Origin: Agapanthus africanus
Taxonomy: Eukaryota; Streptophyta; Magnoliopsida; Asparagales; Amaryllidaceae
Assembly: GCA_030015575.1 (NCBI GenBank)
Contig: JASDDO010000026.1
Coordinates: forward strand, 195,511,739 to 195,575,738
Direction: 5' to 3'
Length of the DNA stretch: 64,000 nucleotides
In this document: positions 45,041 through 57,951 of the stretch, one piece after another
Layout of the letters: every line of letters starts with the position of its first letter
Numbering within the stretch: the first letter of the stretch is position 1
Position numbers and translations under genes: made by a program
The notes under the pieces: generated by a model
What the model saw: only the letters and a program-made list of their open reading frames with translations
Told to the model about the DNA's origin: nothing
Database searches by the model: none

Positions 45041-45393
45041 GCATAGTCATATAATTCGCGAGTTATTCGGCGAATTCACGAATAATTCGCGAATTTTTGA
45101 TCGGCCGATTAAATCTTCGATTTAATCGCCGTTGCCGAATGCGTCGAATAATTCGTGAATTATTCGCGAATTATTCGAAAAACAGTGAATAATTCACAAA
45201 AACAGCGAATAATTCACAAAATCAAAACCCAGCGTCTCATATATTAATTTCTTGCTCGAAATCCTTCCCGAACATTTTCCCGAACACTTGCCGAATTTTT
45301 CCCAAATACTTACCGATTTTTTCCGAATAGTTCTCCGAATCCGAATTTTCGATCTCACCGAATTATTCCTGAATCACGAATTTGTGACTATGC
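45041..45393. mobile_element. MITE, probably hAT-like, inside LTR D
   Basis: Starts GCATAGTCATATAATTCG and ends with the near inverse (CGAATTTGTGACTATGC). It interrupts LTR sequence that is continuous in other copies (ACAGGC then TCAGTAGG). Flanks TTACAGGC and TTTCAGGC could be an 8-bp duplication with one change, as for hAT elements. The inside is rich in GAATTATTCG-type palindromes. No ORF. Confidence 0.65.
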
Positions 45394-46472
45394 TTTCAGG
45401 CTCAGTAGGATAGGGACGAACTTGTATGTCGAGCTCCCTTTAGACATATACCTGGGTAGCCGTTACGTACAGTTAGTGCCGCTGTCGTGCTTGTGGTTAT
45501 GAATTTATCCAGTAACTCACTGCCAGCGTATTATCGAGTCTTTAGAGTCCCACAAAGAGGGTTTTCCCGGTTCAGGCGATATGATTTAGAGGTTGTATGT
45601 TGATACGTACAGGAGTCCGATTAAATATGTGTACTGGCTATACGGACTTTAATCGGACGTTTATTAATATTAGCCGGCTCAGAATTAAGTTGGATTATTA
45701 AATCATATATTGATTTAATAATTTACACACACACATTCTAGTATTATGTTCACTATTCATTTTCTCTCTCTTTGGCTATTCGTATTTTTATATGGATACG
45801 CGTATATGTATACGATACATATACCGGATATTATGTATATAGACATTAATACTTCTAAAAGAAGGACACATCATTATTGTTTTTCTTTTAAGTAAATTCA
45901 ATGGAAATGAGGTGCCTAGTGAGGTGTAAAGTGAACATGGATGAGAGGTACAATTTAAATTCGAAAATGGTTGTGATATTTTTTCAAGGTTGGAAAATAA
46001 TCTCCAACTCTCACATTCATTTGCTCTGGCTCACTCTCTCTCCTCTCCTCCTCCTCCTCCTCCCTCTAGAATTTTATGCTCTCTTGAGTGATGGAAATAA
46101 GAGAAATGACAGCGATAAAATCCTTACATCTCTCACACTCTGTCCCTAGCAAGTTTAGATAGTTAGTTGCTTCCTCAAAGTTTGCATTGGAGCGAAGCTG
46201 GAACTTATATTGGTTTCTTTCGAGTGGATCATCTTCGGCAAGGGCGATCGTTTTTCGAGCGCGTTCCCGACGGCTTACGGAGCTTGAAGAGGTCTTCCAT
46301 GATTGGATGGACACGCCAAAAAAATTGTATGTTTGCAAACTTGTAGCCAGACATCTAGTTTAGTTTGATAATTTAGTGTTTGGATTGATTTCCAGGCCGT
46401 GGTTTTTAGTGCTCACACGAAAATTTTCATTTTGCATTCTGACTTTGGTCTTCGCTTCCACTGCGCGAGCAC

Positions 46473-48461
46473 TGTAAGTCGATGTCGCGCACCCCGCGGG
46501 TTGTCAGGGAGGTGGAATTTATAAAAACGATTTTCTTACTTCGCAACACCGACCTAAAGTCCAGGATTTTTACGGAAACCTTAACTAGCTATATCTACCA
46601 GGAGGTTCTAACTACTATGTTAGGATTTATACCTCCTTGTCTATAATTCCTTCGGGTCTTCTTTTTCTCCTCCTCTTCTTGAGCTCCTCGAAAATCGGAC
46701 CGCGCTTGAAACGTTGGCCTTCTTGTGTCGAAGACGATCCACCCGAGAGTATGTACTTCACGCTCCAACCTCTAAATCGAGATAACTAAGGTACCTAGTT
46801 TGCTAAGCTAGGTAGCTTAGAACATGTAGAGTGTCTAATGGAGTGTTTTATCTCATATAACCTTATGGCTCACAACATATGTGAAGGTTAGGGTTTTGAG
46901 GAAGAAAGAGGAGAAAATGGAGAGAGAAAAGAAATAGGCAAATGATTAAGTGTTAGCTAGTGTGGAGAATGGCTCATACTCATCTCACATGAAGCATGGA
47001 TTATTTTTCAATTGAAAATAGCAACCATGCTTCAATAGTAAATACAAACCAATAAACAAATTTAATGAGCCATGCTTCACCCCATGCCATAAATATCTCC
47101 AATTTCCACCTTATTAATCTATTTCCATAAATAGATAAATCCAAATAATGAGGTGTTTTCTCCTAAAAGCATCTCTTGTGAAATTACAAGAATGCCCCAC
47201 CGTATATACATACCCGTATTCGTATTCCAAAAAATACGAATACAATGAGATAATAATAATCCAATATTATAATACTAGATACCGGCTTAAACCAAAGCCC
47301 ACTAGTATTATCCGTCCGAACAATATTCATGTAGCCAGTATACGTATATGATCGGAACCCTGCCGTATAACCATACGGCCTCTACATCGTTTCACCCAAA
47401 GCAGAGAAACCCTCTGTGTAAGACTCTAAAGACTCGACAGTATACTGGCAGTGGGTTTAACCACAAGTCCGTCTGCGGGACTAGCTGTGCGTAACGGCTA
47501 TCCAGGTATCTGTCGATAAGAAGGCCGATGAGCAAACTCATCCGAACTCCTACTGATCTTATCTGTGACAATCTTTGTACAGTCCGGTCTATTCGTCTAA
47601 GAGTATCGTATATCGGGCCTAGGGCGTGGTAAACGTCAGATCCTTAATAGCGCAATAAGTCGTGCCGGAGTAGAGCCCAAAACACCATGAGAAACTACTG
47701 GAGTACCTAACAGTAAATCTCGCTTGCCCTGGCCAAGAAATTTATATAACGGCTTTCCGAACACAACGCGATATCAACCCCCAATACCGAGAGAGACGAA
47801 TCCTATCTAACCACTACTGCCTCCAAGTGCTTCGGGACTGCACCCAACCACTACCTGTTTGCACGACTTATTTGAGCCGTGGTAGGGTAATGATCTAAGT
47901 ACAGTGGAAACACACTCGAGACGAATAGTGATGTCAAGTCAGCGGACTAACCTGTACTCATGTCATCCGGGAACTCCTAACTGATGATAGGTATAATACC
48001 AACCAGCAGTTCCCCCGCGAGTCCATCCAGTGTAACTTATAACCCAATGAGCACCTGTATACTATCTCCGGTACGACATACCAATGGCTTTGGGACAGGC
48101 CATCTCCCATGCTGGGATGAGAAGCGTATACACTAGTCTACTCTGAAGTATCGATGCCCTGTCTCGATAATCCTATGATTAGGGACCAGTATAAAGATGT
48201 GCTTATAGACTACTCATCCCCCACTAGTATGACTGCCATCACAACGCTGGTAGTTAAGCAAATATCCTAAAGGCTCTATCAATATGTATTAGTGATATGC
48301 TAAAAGAAACATATACACATATTAAGATAGAATCAAACCAAGTAGTATACTACCATATTGAGCAAGACTGTTATTATATCTGTGTATATCCCAAGCTTCC
48401 AAAATGTAATATACAATCCAGTACTATACAATAATGGCCTCTAGGGCATATATCACTAACA
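46473..48461 (-). repeat. Copia-type LTR E (minus)
   Basis: On the minus strand begins TGTTAGTGATATATGCCC and ends CGACTTACA, the same subfamily as solo LTR C. It lies inside LTR D just before its end. The flanks (AGCAC and ATTGC) do not form a clear 5-bp duplication, so simple insertion is not proven. No internal sequence adjoins. Confidence 0.65.
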
Positions 48462-48480
48462 ATTGCCAGGAACCCAGCAG

Positions 48481-48492
48481 TGGTATCAGAGC
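48481..48492 (+). other. Primer binding site, initiator tRNA-Met
   Basis: TGGTATCAGAGC one base after the end of LTR D; the spacing matches the 19-kb copia-like element. Confidence 0.85.
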
Positions 48493-50077
48493 TACTAGGT
48501 ATTGTGCCGACCCATGGGGGTTCTCACTATGGTGACAGTAGTGTTGAAGCGCAGGCTCTTACCCTCAGGGTGCCCTGTGCGGTTATATGGTCCGGAGGGT
48601 TGTAGTTCGTCGCTAGGGGACTACCTAAAAAGTAGTTGTTGAGAGACCTATGGAGGCCACGACCAGTTTTCGCTGCGATGCGCAGCCCTCACATGGTATC
48701 AGAACCAACCCAAACACTAGAACTAGCCGTAGACGATATTCTAGTTTCAAAACCAAAAATTTAACCAGATCAAGTTTCAAATATCAAGTTTCTATCCTAT
48801 TTTTAAAACTCGTCTGTGCATGCTTTTGGACAGTATTTTAAACAAGAATTCTTGGCACACGAGGCAAGAACTCACTGATTTGGCTGCCCAAGTCGGTCAT
48901 TTGGCTGCTTGGGTCAGCCAGGCAGTGTCCATCTGCTTTGTAATTTGTGCAGAGGCTTGGTATCTAGGAAAATCGATTTTAGGTGTATGACTTTTTGCTC
49001 CAGATTTCTATTTGTGTTATCTTTTGTTTCAGGCAACTAGGGAAAATTTTCGGTTGAAACTTTAGCATCGTTTATAATCCGTATCTTTGTATGTGTGTTG
49101 TTAATCGTCGTCTAATTGCTATATGTTCGATTAGATGGGGTTGCACACTCGTTACTTGTGTTGTTCTTATGATATATATCATTGTTATGGTTTAGTCAGA
49201 TTGTCGTGACGGATAGCCCATAATGTGATGTTTGTATTGTAATGTTATATTTGTATATTCATTTATTCAGAACGAGCGGCTGGATTGTGGCCGTCATTGC
49301 CGCATGATGTATATTCTTTTATTGGAACATGTCTAGGATGCGGACGTAGTTTCCATTGTATATATTTCATTAAATGTATTAGGATGAACCGCGGAGAAGT
49401 GCTCGGGAAACCGGATTCTAAAGTGTGGTAGGTGACCATCTCATTGAGTTGAGATCGGGCAGCCTCGCTCTAGAATTGGCGGGTTGCTCGACGCACTTGT
49501 AGGGGTTCTAGGATATACCCAAGGAGGAGCGCTCAAGTTACCAGATTCTAGAAAGTGTCGGGTGACCCACTCATGATATTGAGGCTGGGTTGCCCCGTTT
49601 CTATGATTGGCGGATGACTTACCGCGTTCGTTGGGGTTTTGGTTTGATATTGTAAGGGCTATCCATACGACCGAAGAACATCGCGTTTTATTTGCGTCTT
49701 AAATAAAAAGCGGGGCTCCTATCCATTTTTTTTCCCGCATGCCGGTGATGTTTTTACATGCCTGTGATGATGATATACATATATACATATATATTAGATT
49801 CTTTTATATGTTTTGCATCCACACTAGTCCTACCTTCGCCCTGCCGTAAGTTAAGTAACCATACGGTGAAGACCCGAGGCCCCGTGGCGAATGCGGATGG
49901 CATATAAAAGCATGCTGTTTTGGTTGTTTCTATTGTGGCTAGAAACTTAAATGATAGGACTGCATTATATGTTTAATGCAAAGAAATAAACACAATATGC
50001 TGTTGTAAGAACCAACTTTTACAAAAGAGTTTATAGCCATATTCTTTTGCTTTGCATAGAGGTATTCAGTTAGGAAT
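48493..50077 (+). other. Copia-type leader, homologous to 10685-12135
   Basis: Non-coding, about 1.6 kb. It keeps the same order of landmarks as the leader of the 19-kb element: two related blocks (about 49378-49510 and 49511-49655) with TGGCGG and CGT(A/T)GGGGTT, then TTTTGCATCC.CACTAGTCC, then GCGAATGCGGATGGCATATA (49887-49906), then GGTATTCAGTTAGGAAT. At that last point it stops and LTR F begins. Confidence 0.65.
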
Positions 50078-50954
50078 TGTTGGATTTAGTACCCTCAAGT
50101 CAATTATTGAATCGCAGGCACACGATTGTGATGATTGAGAGAGGACCTATACCGGTAGGACAGTCTTACTCGAGATGATAGTATGCTATCTGGTTTATTT
50201 TTATCATCATGTACAATATTAGGTGGCATTAAATATCACTATTACATGTTGATAGAGACCATACGATTCTTGCTTGACTACAAGCATTATGATGGCGATC
50301 ATATATGTGGGAGCTGGATGGTCTATAAGCACATCCTTAAATGTCCCTAGTCGTGGAAGTATCAAGACTGGGCATCGATACTTCGGAGTAGATTAGTGTA
50401 TACTTATCGAGACCCCAACGAGGGGTGGTGGCCGGTCTCACAAGCCATTGGTGTCAGTTAGACACCTAATATAGTATACATGTGCTCATTGGGTTATGAG
50501 TACACTGGACGGACTCGCCGGGAATATGCTAGTTGGTATTATACCTATTGTCAGATAGCAGTTCCCAGGTGACATGAGTACAGGTTAGTCTGTCGACCTG
50601 AGATCGTCATTTGTTTCGTATGAGTTTCCACTGTGCTTTGATTACCACCCTATCACGGCTCAAAGGAGTCATGCAAACAGGTTTTAGTTAGGTACAGTCC
50701 CGAGCCACATAGAGGCAGTAAGCGGATCGTCGGGGATTCGTCCCTCTCGGTATTGGAGGTTGATGTCGCGTTGTGCACGGGTGACCATCACCAGAAATCC
50801 TTGGCCGAGGTGGACAAGAATAACTGATTTGGATCAGTAGATTCTTAGTAGGTGATGGGCTTCATACCGACACGAAATTTCGCGTTATTAGGGGTCTGAC
50901 TTTATCCACCCCCATAGACTCGATATACGATACTTTTAGACGAATAGACCGGAC
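50078..50954 (+). repeat. Copia-type LTR F (plus), 3' truncated
   Basis: Begins TGTTGGATTTAGTACCCTC and follows the family LTR to ...GACCGGAC, where minus-strand LTR B starts. About 880 of the expected ~2100 bases remain. Confidence 0.75.
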
Positions 50955-53071
50955 TGTAAGTGCACGGCAGCGCCCCGGTCGTCAATCCGAGGCCAAAATG
51001 CGGAAACGAAACTTTTACAAAACTTGTAAACCGGCACTACCACACACTATAAACCCGGATCGGGCCATTAACCTACTCCTAGCTAACTAGAGAATGGGTA
51101 GAAAACTATACCGAGCGATCCGTGTCCTTCGGTCTTCGGCCTCCACTCCGATCTCCTCGTGGAATCTCCGGTCTTCATCTCCTCGTCGGAACGGGCACCA
51201 CATCGTCGGGTTCTTTTACCGGCTCCCACCTCTGGACTGAGGCAACTCGGGCACGAAGTTGGCGAGTCGACGTGTCCAAGAATACTGTAGGCGAAGTGTA
51301 GGATGGTTTGTCTCTAGCGGGTATGAAGTTGCCATATATGATGGAGGTGAAGAATGAACTTTAGAGAGAGGTTGATGAATTTGTGTAGTAAGCAAAAATG
51401 AGATGAAGAAATTTCCCACACCCAAAATGAAATTTCCCTCATCCTATCCCTCTTAATAATGTGGCCGGCCATCACAATGGTGAAGGGAAAAAAATGATCA
51501 AAGAATACAAGTGGGGAAAGTGAATGATAATGAGAAAAAATGATCACATCAATTTCCAATCCCATCCTTTAACAAAGCCCATCTCATTAATGCAAACCAT
51601 GTGAAGAAAAAAGGAATCTCATGATGCTAGAACTATCATGAAGCCATAAATCACTAATAACCCCCTCCACATAACTAATTTGCATACTTGCAAATAACCC
51701 CCTCCATCGTAAAAATCCGGCCATGAAGGAACAAAGGAAAACTGGCCGAAACGGAATGCAAACTGACAACTTCAAAAAGACGATCCCGTAATAAATTACA
51801 GGAAAACCCCGCGACTGTATATACATACCCGCATTTGTATTCCGACCGAATACAAATGCAACGAGACAAAATCTACACTGTACAATACTAGGATCCGGCT
51901 TAAACCAAAGCCCGCTAGTATTTTCCGTCCGATCATGATCCGTGCAATACCGTACGTATCTGATCGAACGCTGCCATATATCCATACGGCCTCTACAGCG
52001 TTTCGCCCGAAACTTGAGAAACTATCTGTAGGGGACTCTAAAGACTCGTCAATACTTTGGCTGTGGATTTAACCACTAGCATGTCAGAGGTATTAGCCAT
52101 ACGTAACGGGCCACCAGGTATTGACCAAAAGGGATGTCGATGAGCAAACTCATCCTGACACCCTACTGAGCCTGTCAGTGACAATATCCGTACAGTCCGG
52201 TCTGTTCGTCTATGAGCATCGCATGACGGGCCTAGGGAGTTGGTAAAAGTCAGACCCCCAAAAGCGGTACAAGTCGTGCCGGAGTGTAGCCCAGAACACC
52301 CTGAGATATTACTGGAATACCTACCAGTAAATCTCCTGCCTTGGCCAAGGACTTTGTGTAATGGCTCTCCAAGACACAGCGCGACCTCACCCCCAATACC
52401 GGGAGAGACGAACACCTGAAGATCCGCTCACTGCCTCCATGTGGCTCAGGACTGTACCCAACTAAAACCTGTTTGCACGACTCCTTTGAGCATGGTAGGG
52501 TAGTAATCAAAGTACAGTGGGAACTTACACGAGAAAAATGACGATCTCAGGTCGATGAACTAACATGTACACATGTTATCAGGGAACTGCTATCTGACGT
52601 CAGGTATAAGACCAACTAGCATGTTCCCGACGAGTCCTGTCCGGTGTACTCATAACCCAATGAGCACCTGTATACATCTTAGGTGAACCAACTGACACCA
52701 GTGGCTTGTGAGACCGGCCACTGCCCCTCATCGGGGTCTCGAATGTATACACCAGTCTACTCTGGAGTATCGATGCCCTGTCTCGAAAACTCCCACGACT
52801 AGGGACTTTTTAAGGATGTGCTTATAGACCCCAGCTCCCACGTATATGATCGCCCTCATACTGCTGGTAGTCAAGCAAGAATCCTAAGGGCTCTATCAAC
52901 GTGCAATAGTGACTTGTAAGGTCACCTAAAACAGTACACGATGATAAAGATAAACCAGATAGCATACTATCATCTTGAGCAAGACTGTCCAACCGGTATA
53001 GGTTCTCCCTCAATCATTGCAATCACGTGCCTGTGATCCAATAATTGACTCTGAGGGCACTATCTCCAACA
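50955..53071 (-). repeat. Copia-type LTR B (minus), 3' LTR of a truncated element
   Basis: 2117 bp. On the minus strand it begins TGTTGGAGATAGTGCCCTC and ends GCACTTACA, very close to the LTRs at 8516 and 25502. It is preceded on that strand by the polypurine tract (53082-53072) and internal sequence, so it is a 3' LTR. The outer end abuts LTR F at a shared CTGTA. Confidence 0.88.
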
Positions 53072-53572
53072 ATCTCCCACTTGCACTCAAGGCTAATTAT
53101 TGCGATGTCGCATACTCACAGCCTGTGTGATACCGAACACCCAACTCCTCTACTAATCAGTCTCACAAGACCCGTTTGCGAAACTAATGCGTTCGAGGAA
53201 TAGCCTCAGTGAGTGGATCCGCTCTAATGTTTCTTTCTATGTCTCTCTTTATCTCAAGTTCGCGGAGAAAGCCATCTCCCAAAATGAGCAATACCTGTCT
53301 TAGAATATGTCTGGATATCTGACGGGACCTAGTTCATAAATGAACTCCAAATCCAAACTTCTTAGACTGTATCGTCAACTGAACTTAATCAGTATCCTGC
53401 GCCATGCCTCCCTCAGTATCCACCTGGACTACCTGTCCAAAATACTACCCCTCGTCAGAGGGAAAACTGTAACTCTGACAGTCACTCTGTCATCCAGGTA
53501 ACCTTGGAAGCCTGGAATGATAACTGTCACCCGAATGAGGCTGTCGTTATCATATCCCTAGAACATCCATTT
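53072..53572 (-). pseudogene. 3' internal fragment of a copia-like element (RNase H end)
   Basis: Reverse-strand homologue of about 25000-25501. It keeps the copia RNase H tail ADPLTEAI (53222 down to about 53199) and the AAGTGGGAGAT tract. Homology stops near 53572, so the rest of the element is missing. The protein tail agrees with the copy at 25351 despite DNA differences. Confidence 0.7.
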
Positions 53573-53997
53573 AGCTAGACCGAGATGAGTACGGGTTGTC
53601 CTCTGGGAAACGTGGAACCTTCTATTCTTACTTTAGATGTGTTGAGAAAGAGAGGTGGGATAAAGAATATTGAAGAATGGTTGTAGGATCTAGATCTACG
53701 TTAAACACGGATGCAAAATATAGATCTAGATTAACTACGGATGTAAGTTTATATAAGAAGGGGCTTGTAGGGTTCATTAGAATTTAGTAGTTATGGATGA
53801 TTAATTAAAGATTACCCTTTTTATCCTTTAGTAGATTTAAAACTAGAACAACAGCGATGCATGTAGATTAGGGTTTCTGGAAGGAAAAGGATTCCCACTC
53901 TGAACCCCTATCTCGACATGGAACTCCGTTCATATCTAGCCTTTACCAAAACAATCATTAATCTGATCTCTAATCACGGTCGAGACTAATAATAAAT
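53573..53997. other. Unassigned sequence
   Basis: No gene or element end recognised; contains a short repeat (AGATCTAGATCTACGTTAA / ATAGATCTAGATTAACTACGG). Confidence 0.3.
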
Positions 53998-55013
53998 TGG
54001 TAGCGCGCCCGATTAGGATGTTAATGATTCTTTTGATAAAGTTTATAAACTTTATAGCATGTAAAAAGAGTTTAAAGATCTTCATCATCCATTAACCTAC
54101 CATAATCCTACGAACCTTAACAAGCGGAGAATTACTCGCGCATATTGGGATAAGAAGAGATAGAAATCATGAAGAAAATAAAAATGCAATAAAATAAACT
54201 ACCTTTATTAATCAACAAGATCAAGTACACTTTGATTCCTTAGAAAATGATTACAAAAACCTAGTTTGCTTCTCGATCTCTTCTAAGGAGGTAGATGAAC
54301 TGTTGATGATCGGCCTGGATGCGTGAGCCGTCTTGGACTTCGTGATCTCGTCGGCTTGATAATTTTTCCAAGAGGCTCTCGGTCCTTATTTATACTCCAA
54401 AAGCCAGAAACTTAGCTTCCTAATTTGGAAGCAAGTAGTTATAATCCTAAGAAAAAAATTACAGCTCTCAACTCCTCTGGCCCGCGACGGATCCACGGCC
54501 AATAGAGGGGTTTGGCCGCGGATCCGCGGCCATGTTGTGGATTCGTGGGCTCAATCTTCTAGGGCATCCTCTTGATGACATGTGTTGATCTTTGGAACCT
54601 CTATAAATTGGAAATCTTTTCTTTGTTTCTGCCAGAATTGATTTCTTAGTTTGCTTTCTTAATTAGGCAGGTTTGCTCTAACAACTTTGATTCCCTTGAT
54701 TTTAGCCCTGCAAATTCTGCATAATAACTCAACATATAATATTTAGTAGAGTTTGTTATATTGAGATATTAATTTTTCCATTAAGATTTGGTCAATGGTA
54801 TTTATAAGGTAAGCATATTAAATGGGCCAAATGTCACATGGATATTATATGCTTACTTTTTCCTACCAAATGTTAATTATAATATATTAACACATGAAAA
54901 TAGTATTTTACAGATAAACCCTCACATGTATCATATATTATAATAAACACCTTTTATTATAAAGAAATAGTAGGAAAATGTCATATTAAATGTGCAGTTT
55001 TATCAACTGAACA
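53998..55013 (-). repeat. Probable gypsy-type LTR (minus), Tat/Athila-like
   Basis: Read on the minus strand, a purine tract (AAGTTTGGGGGTATT, about 55030-55016) is followed by TGTTCAGTTG at 55013. This is the usual 3' internal/LTR junction of large plant gypsy elements. Further along lie a GC-rich dyad (54488-54526) and a TATA-like GGAGTATAAATAAGG (about 54399-54385). The far end near 53998 is uncertain and no duplication was found. Confidence 0.4.
54488..54526. repeat. GC-rich 15-bp inverted repeat
   Basis: Arms CGGATCCACGGCCAA and TTGGCCGCGGATCCG around a 9-base loop, one mismatch. The minus strand aligns base by base with the dyad at 10886-10926. In that alignment GGAACC/GGTTCC has become GGATCC/GGATCC, changing both arms together. 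Confidence 0.75.
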
Positions 55014-55060
55014 AATACCCCCAAACTTATCTTTGATCGTCCCGAGCAAACTAGTTATTC
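55014..55060 (-). other. 3' internal end of a minus-strand gypsy-like element
   Basis: Minus strand reads CTAGTTTGCTCGGGACGATC then AAAGATAAGTTTGGGGG. This phrase is common just before the 3' LTR of plant Tat/Retand-type elements. The upstream internal sequence (to 55622) carries no gene I recognise. Confidence 0.5.
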
Positions 55061-55622
55061 AAGAGAAGGAGAAAAAGAAAGGAGAAAACTAAGCACACTT
55101 TCGTAGGCAAACACGATTGCACTGAGCACGTGCAACAAGCCGTTAAACCTCTAGGTGTCCCTAGTAGGAGGTGTATTGTCTCCTGAGGGTTTTTAGCGGA
55201 TTACACCCACAAAATCCTATAATAAAAGAGAGATGGTGAAATTTACATATAAAGATAAGAACCATAAAAGAAATACTTTGAAAATTTAGAGTTTCCAACT
55301 ACACTAGCTTTTCAGTTGTCATGAGCCCTGTCTTAATAGTCATGAAAAAAATGTTAGAAATAACTTCATCCCTCAATAAAATATCGTCTTTATTCTTCAT
55401 TCCTATCTTTCATCTAAACATCGATCATATACCCCTACGTGTGTGAATAGAACATTCCTACACTCGGAGAATTCAATTCAAGCTATCATTCTCTTGTACA
55501 TCTACTTCAGTACTTTTTAATTTGATGAATATTTAGTTGAATTTGCTCACACAATTTTCATGCGACCGTTAATACTTCTTGAGGTACTAACCGACCGATT
55601 ACTCATATGCTTGCTGATTAGG
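55061..55622. other. Non-coding internal sequence
   Basis: AT-rich, no gene seen. Ends in the left duplication TTAGG (55618-55622). Confidence 0.4.
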
Positions 55623-57659
55623 TGTAACATTTTAAAAATAATTAAATAAATAATTAAATAAATAAAATCGTTTAAGTGAATTTTATGATTTTCGGTAAAC
55701 TAAAACGTATTTTTCGTAAAACTAAACCGTAATTATTTTTCACTATAAATTTAAAAATACCTATTTTAATTATGTTATTACTAGTAAATGGTGTTTATTT
55801 AGCCACTTATAAATTTTTAGTTTAATTAAATATTTTTCTTAAATTAATTATTTTAAATATTAACATAAGCTTTATTTTTACACTAAATTAGTGTAAATTA
55901 CAAATTTGAATGGGTTTAATTAGAAAAAGTGAACCATTATATATTTGAATCAAGTGTGTTTCATGCAAAATTTATTTTCAAAATTTTACAATGGTTCTAG
56001 ACCATTCTAGGTCAAATGAAGTGAAAAAAATAAAGAATTTTTAAATAAATTCATGAAAAGACTTAATTGTGTGATATTTTTGTGAAACCTTCTACACTTT
56101 TCTTCACCTTTTCTCACTCTCCTCTCTTTTCCTCACCTCATGGCCGGCCTCACCACCATGGGCAGCCCCAAAATTTTCCCCCCATCATTTTTGTATTAAA
56201 AATCATCAAAAATTCAATAAAAAACCCATAAAATCCTAATTAATTCCTACCCTCTATTGTTTGCTCATCTTTACATGGATTTTGGAGATGGAAAGCATTC
56301 ATTTTGGAGGCTTATTTTCATGTTTGGATTTCATGTTATGGAGGTATAAATTTTCTTCTTTTGATTTATTGTTATTAGATGTTTCATTTAAGCATAATTA
56401 GATTTAATAACTAATTTCTATCTACAAGTTTTAAAAATTCAAGTTAGGGTCTATAAAATTAAGGTATGGTTTTTATTAATTAAGTAGGATTATAATAACT
56501 AGTTTAACATTTTTAGAAGAGGAAAATCTTGTATGGATGATATATTGTAAATTGTTTATCCAAAATTGTTTAAATTAATTCATTTTGCAAACTAGATTTC
56601 TATATATTATATATATTGGTGAGATAAAATTCCAATTAATGTTTGTAACACTAGATTGTGGTTTTAAAGAGGATATTAATTTGTTAGTGGAATGAAAAAC
56701 TTAAATTGGTTACTAGTTTCTATTGATAATTGAAAAATAGTAATAAAAATGCTATTTTTGCTAACTAGATTTTGGAAATTCTTAAATAAATGAGATTTAA
56801 AATCTAAATTATGATTTCATTATATTATTATCATCATGGATTGTAGTTTGATAAGTTAATTTAGGCAAAATCAAGTTTAGTTGTGATATTGTGAAATTTT
56901 GCTGGCAAAGTGTTAAAATTGATTTTATTGCAAACTAGGAAATTATTTTTAATACAAATTAGTATGAGAAAAATATGGTAATGGTTTCTATAATCTAGTT
57001 AGCTTATTTAATGAATATTATGACCATTAGTTTCTTTTAAACATCAAGTTTTGAAGTAAAACAATAAATTGGCATTTTCAGGTTTTACGGAATCGGACGA
57101 TTTGATCGATTTTTAGGGTTTCGATGAATTAAATCATATTTTATATTATAAGTAATGAGTTTTATAACTATGAGTTGTTTGTTGATGCTTATCTCGATCA
57201 ATCGGCGTTTGTACGCCGATATCGAGCGATATTTGGTTCTTTTGCATGAGCGGGACATAGGTTTTAACCTATGCGCGTTTCGTGCGTCGTTTTGATGTTG
57301 TCCGTGATTCAGTTTACGATACTATATGTGTTTGCGTATAGGTACCCCTCACGTGGACTTCGGACGAGGAAGAAGAGGAGGGCGACATCATTTTTGGCAG
57401 ACAAGGACCAGGTGAGTAGATGTATATCTATGGGAGGAAGTCGGGTAGATGGCGTTTAGCACCCCCGCAAACGTAGAATAGGGATAGTACTTATTGTCAT
57501 TAGGAAGCCAGACGTGACCTTAGAATTTCGGTGAGTAGGACCCTAGTAGTGACCTTAGGTTTGACTAGATTGATTTAGAAAGACCTTACCCGAGGATGAA
57601 TATCTTGGAGGAGATTCGTAGGTTTCAGGTTGATACACACACGCACACACTGAGATTCG

Positions 57660-57730
57660 ACGTGGTGCATACGTGTATGTGTATATATATATAGGACTAT
57701 GTGTAGGTATATATATATATACACAATACG
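57660..57730. repeat. TA/CA microsatellites inside the giant LTR
   Basis: Runs of TATATATATA and ACACACGCACACAC between about 57634 and 57724. Confidence 0.7.
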
Positions 57731-57951
57731 TATATGTGATACAAGGATGTGATATGATACACGGGGATGAAACAATATAACTGGGCTTGATGCCGTGATT
57801 CTTGGCTTTACGGTCGTGTTATGATGTTAGCGGATCATTAGGAAATGAGATAATGAATAGGTATACATAAATAATAAAGGGTGGTGATGATATTGAAGTA
57901 TATGGGACTTTAAAATAGAACCCGGACCGTAACTTGTGCCTGAAATTCTGA

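Larger units (their letters stand above)
44152..48479 (+). mobile_element. Copia-type LTR D (plus), interrupted by a MITE and by LTR E
   Basis: Begins TGTTGGATATAGTGCCC, related to the 8516 LTR. It is interrupted at 45041-45393 by a small inverted-repeat element and at 46473-48461 by a minus-strand LTR. It ends ...CCCAGCA at 48479, one base before a PBS, the same spacing as in the 19-kb element. Net LTR length is about 2.0 kb. It is the 5' LTR of an element whose leader follows to 50077. Divergence from the 8516 LTR is clearly higher than between that element's own LTRs. Confidence 0.7.

Noticed and set aside
51587..52510. Minus-strand ORFs of 86-132 codons
   Set aside because: Same LTR sequence as above in the opposite orientation (LTR B).
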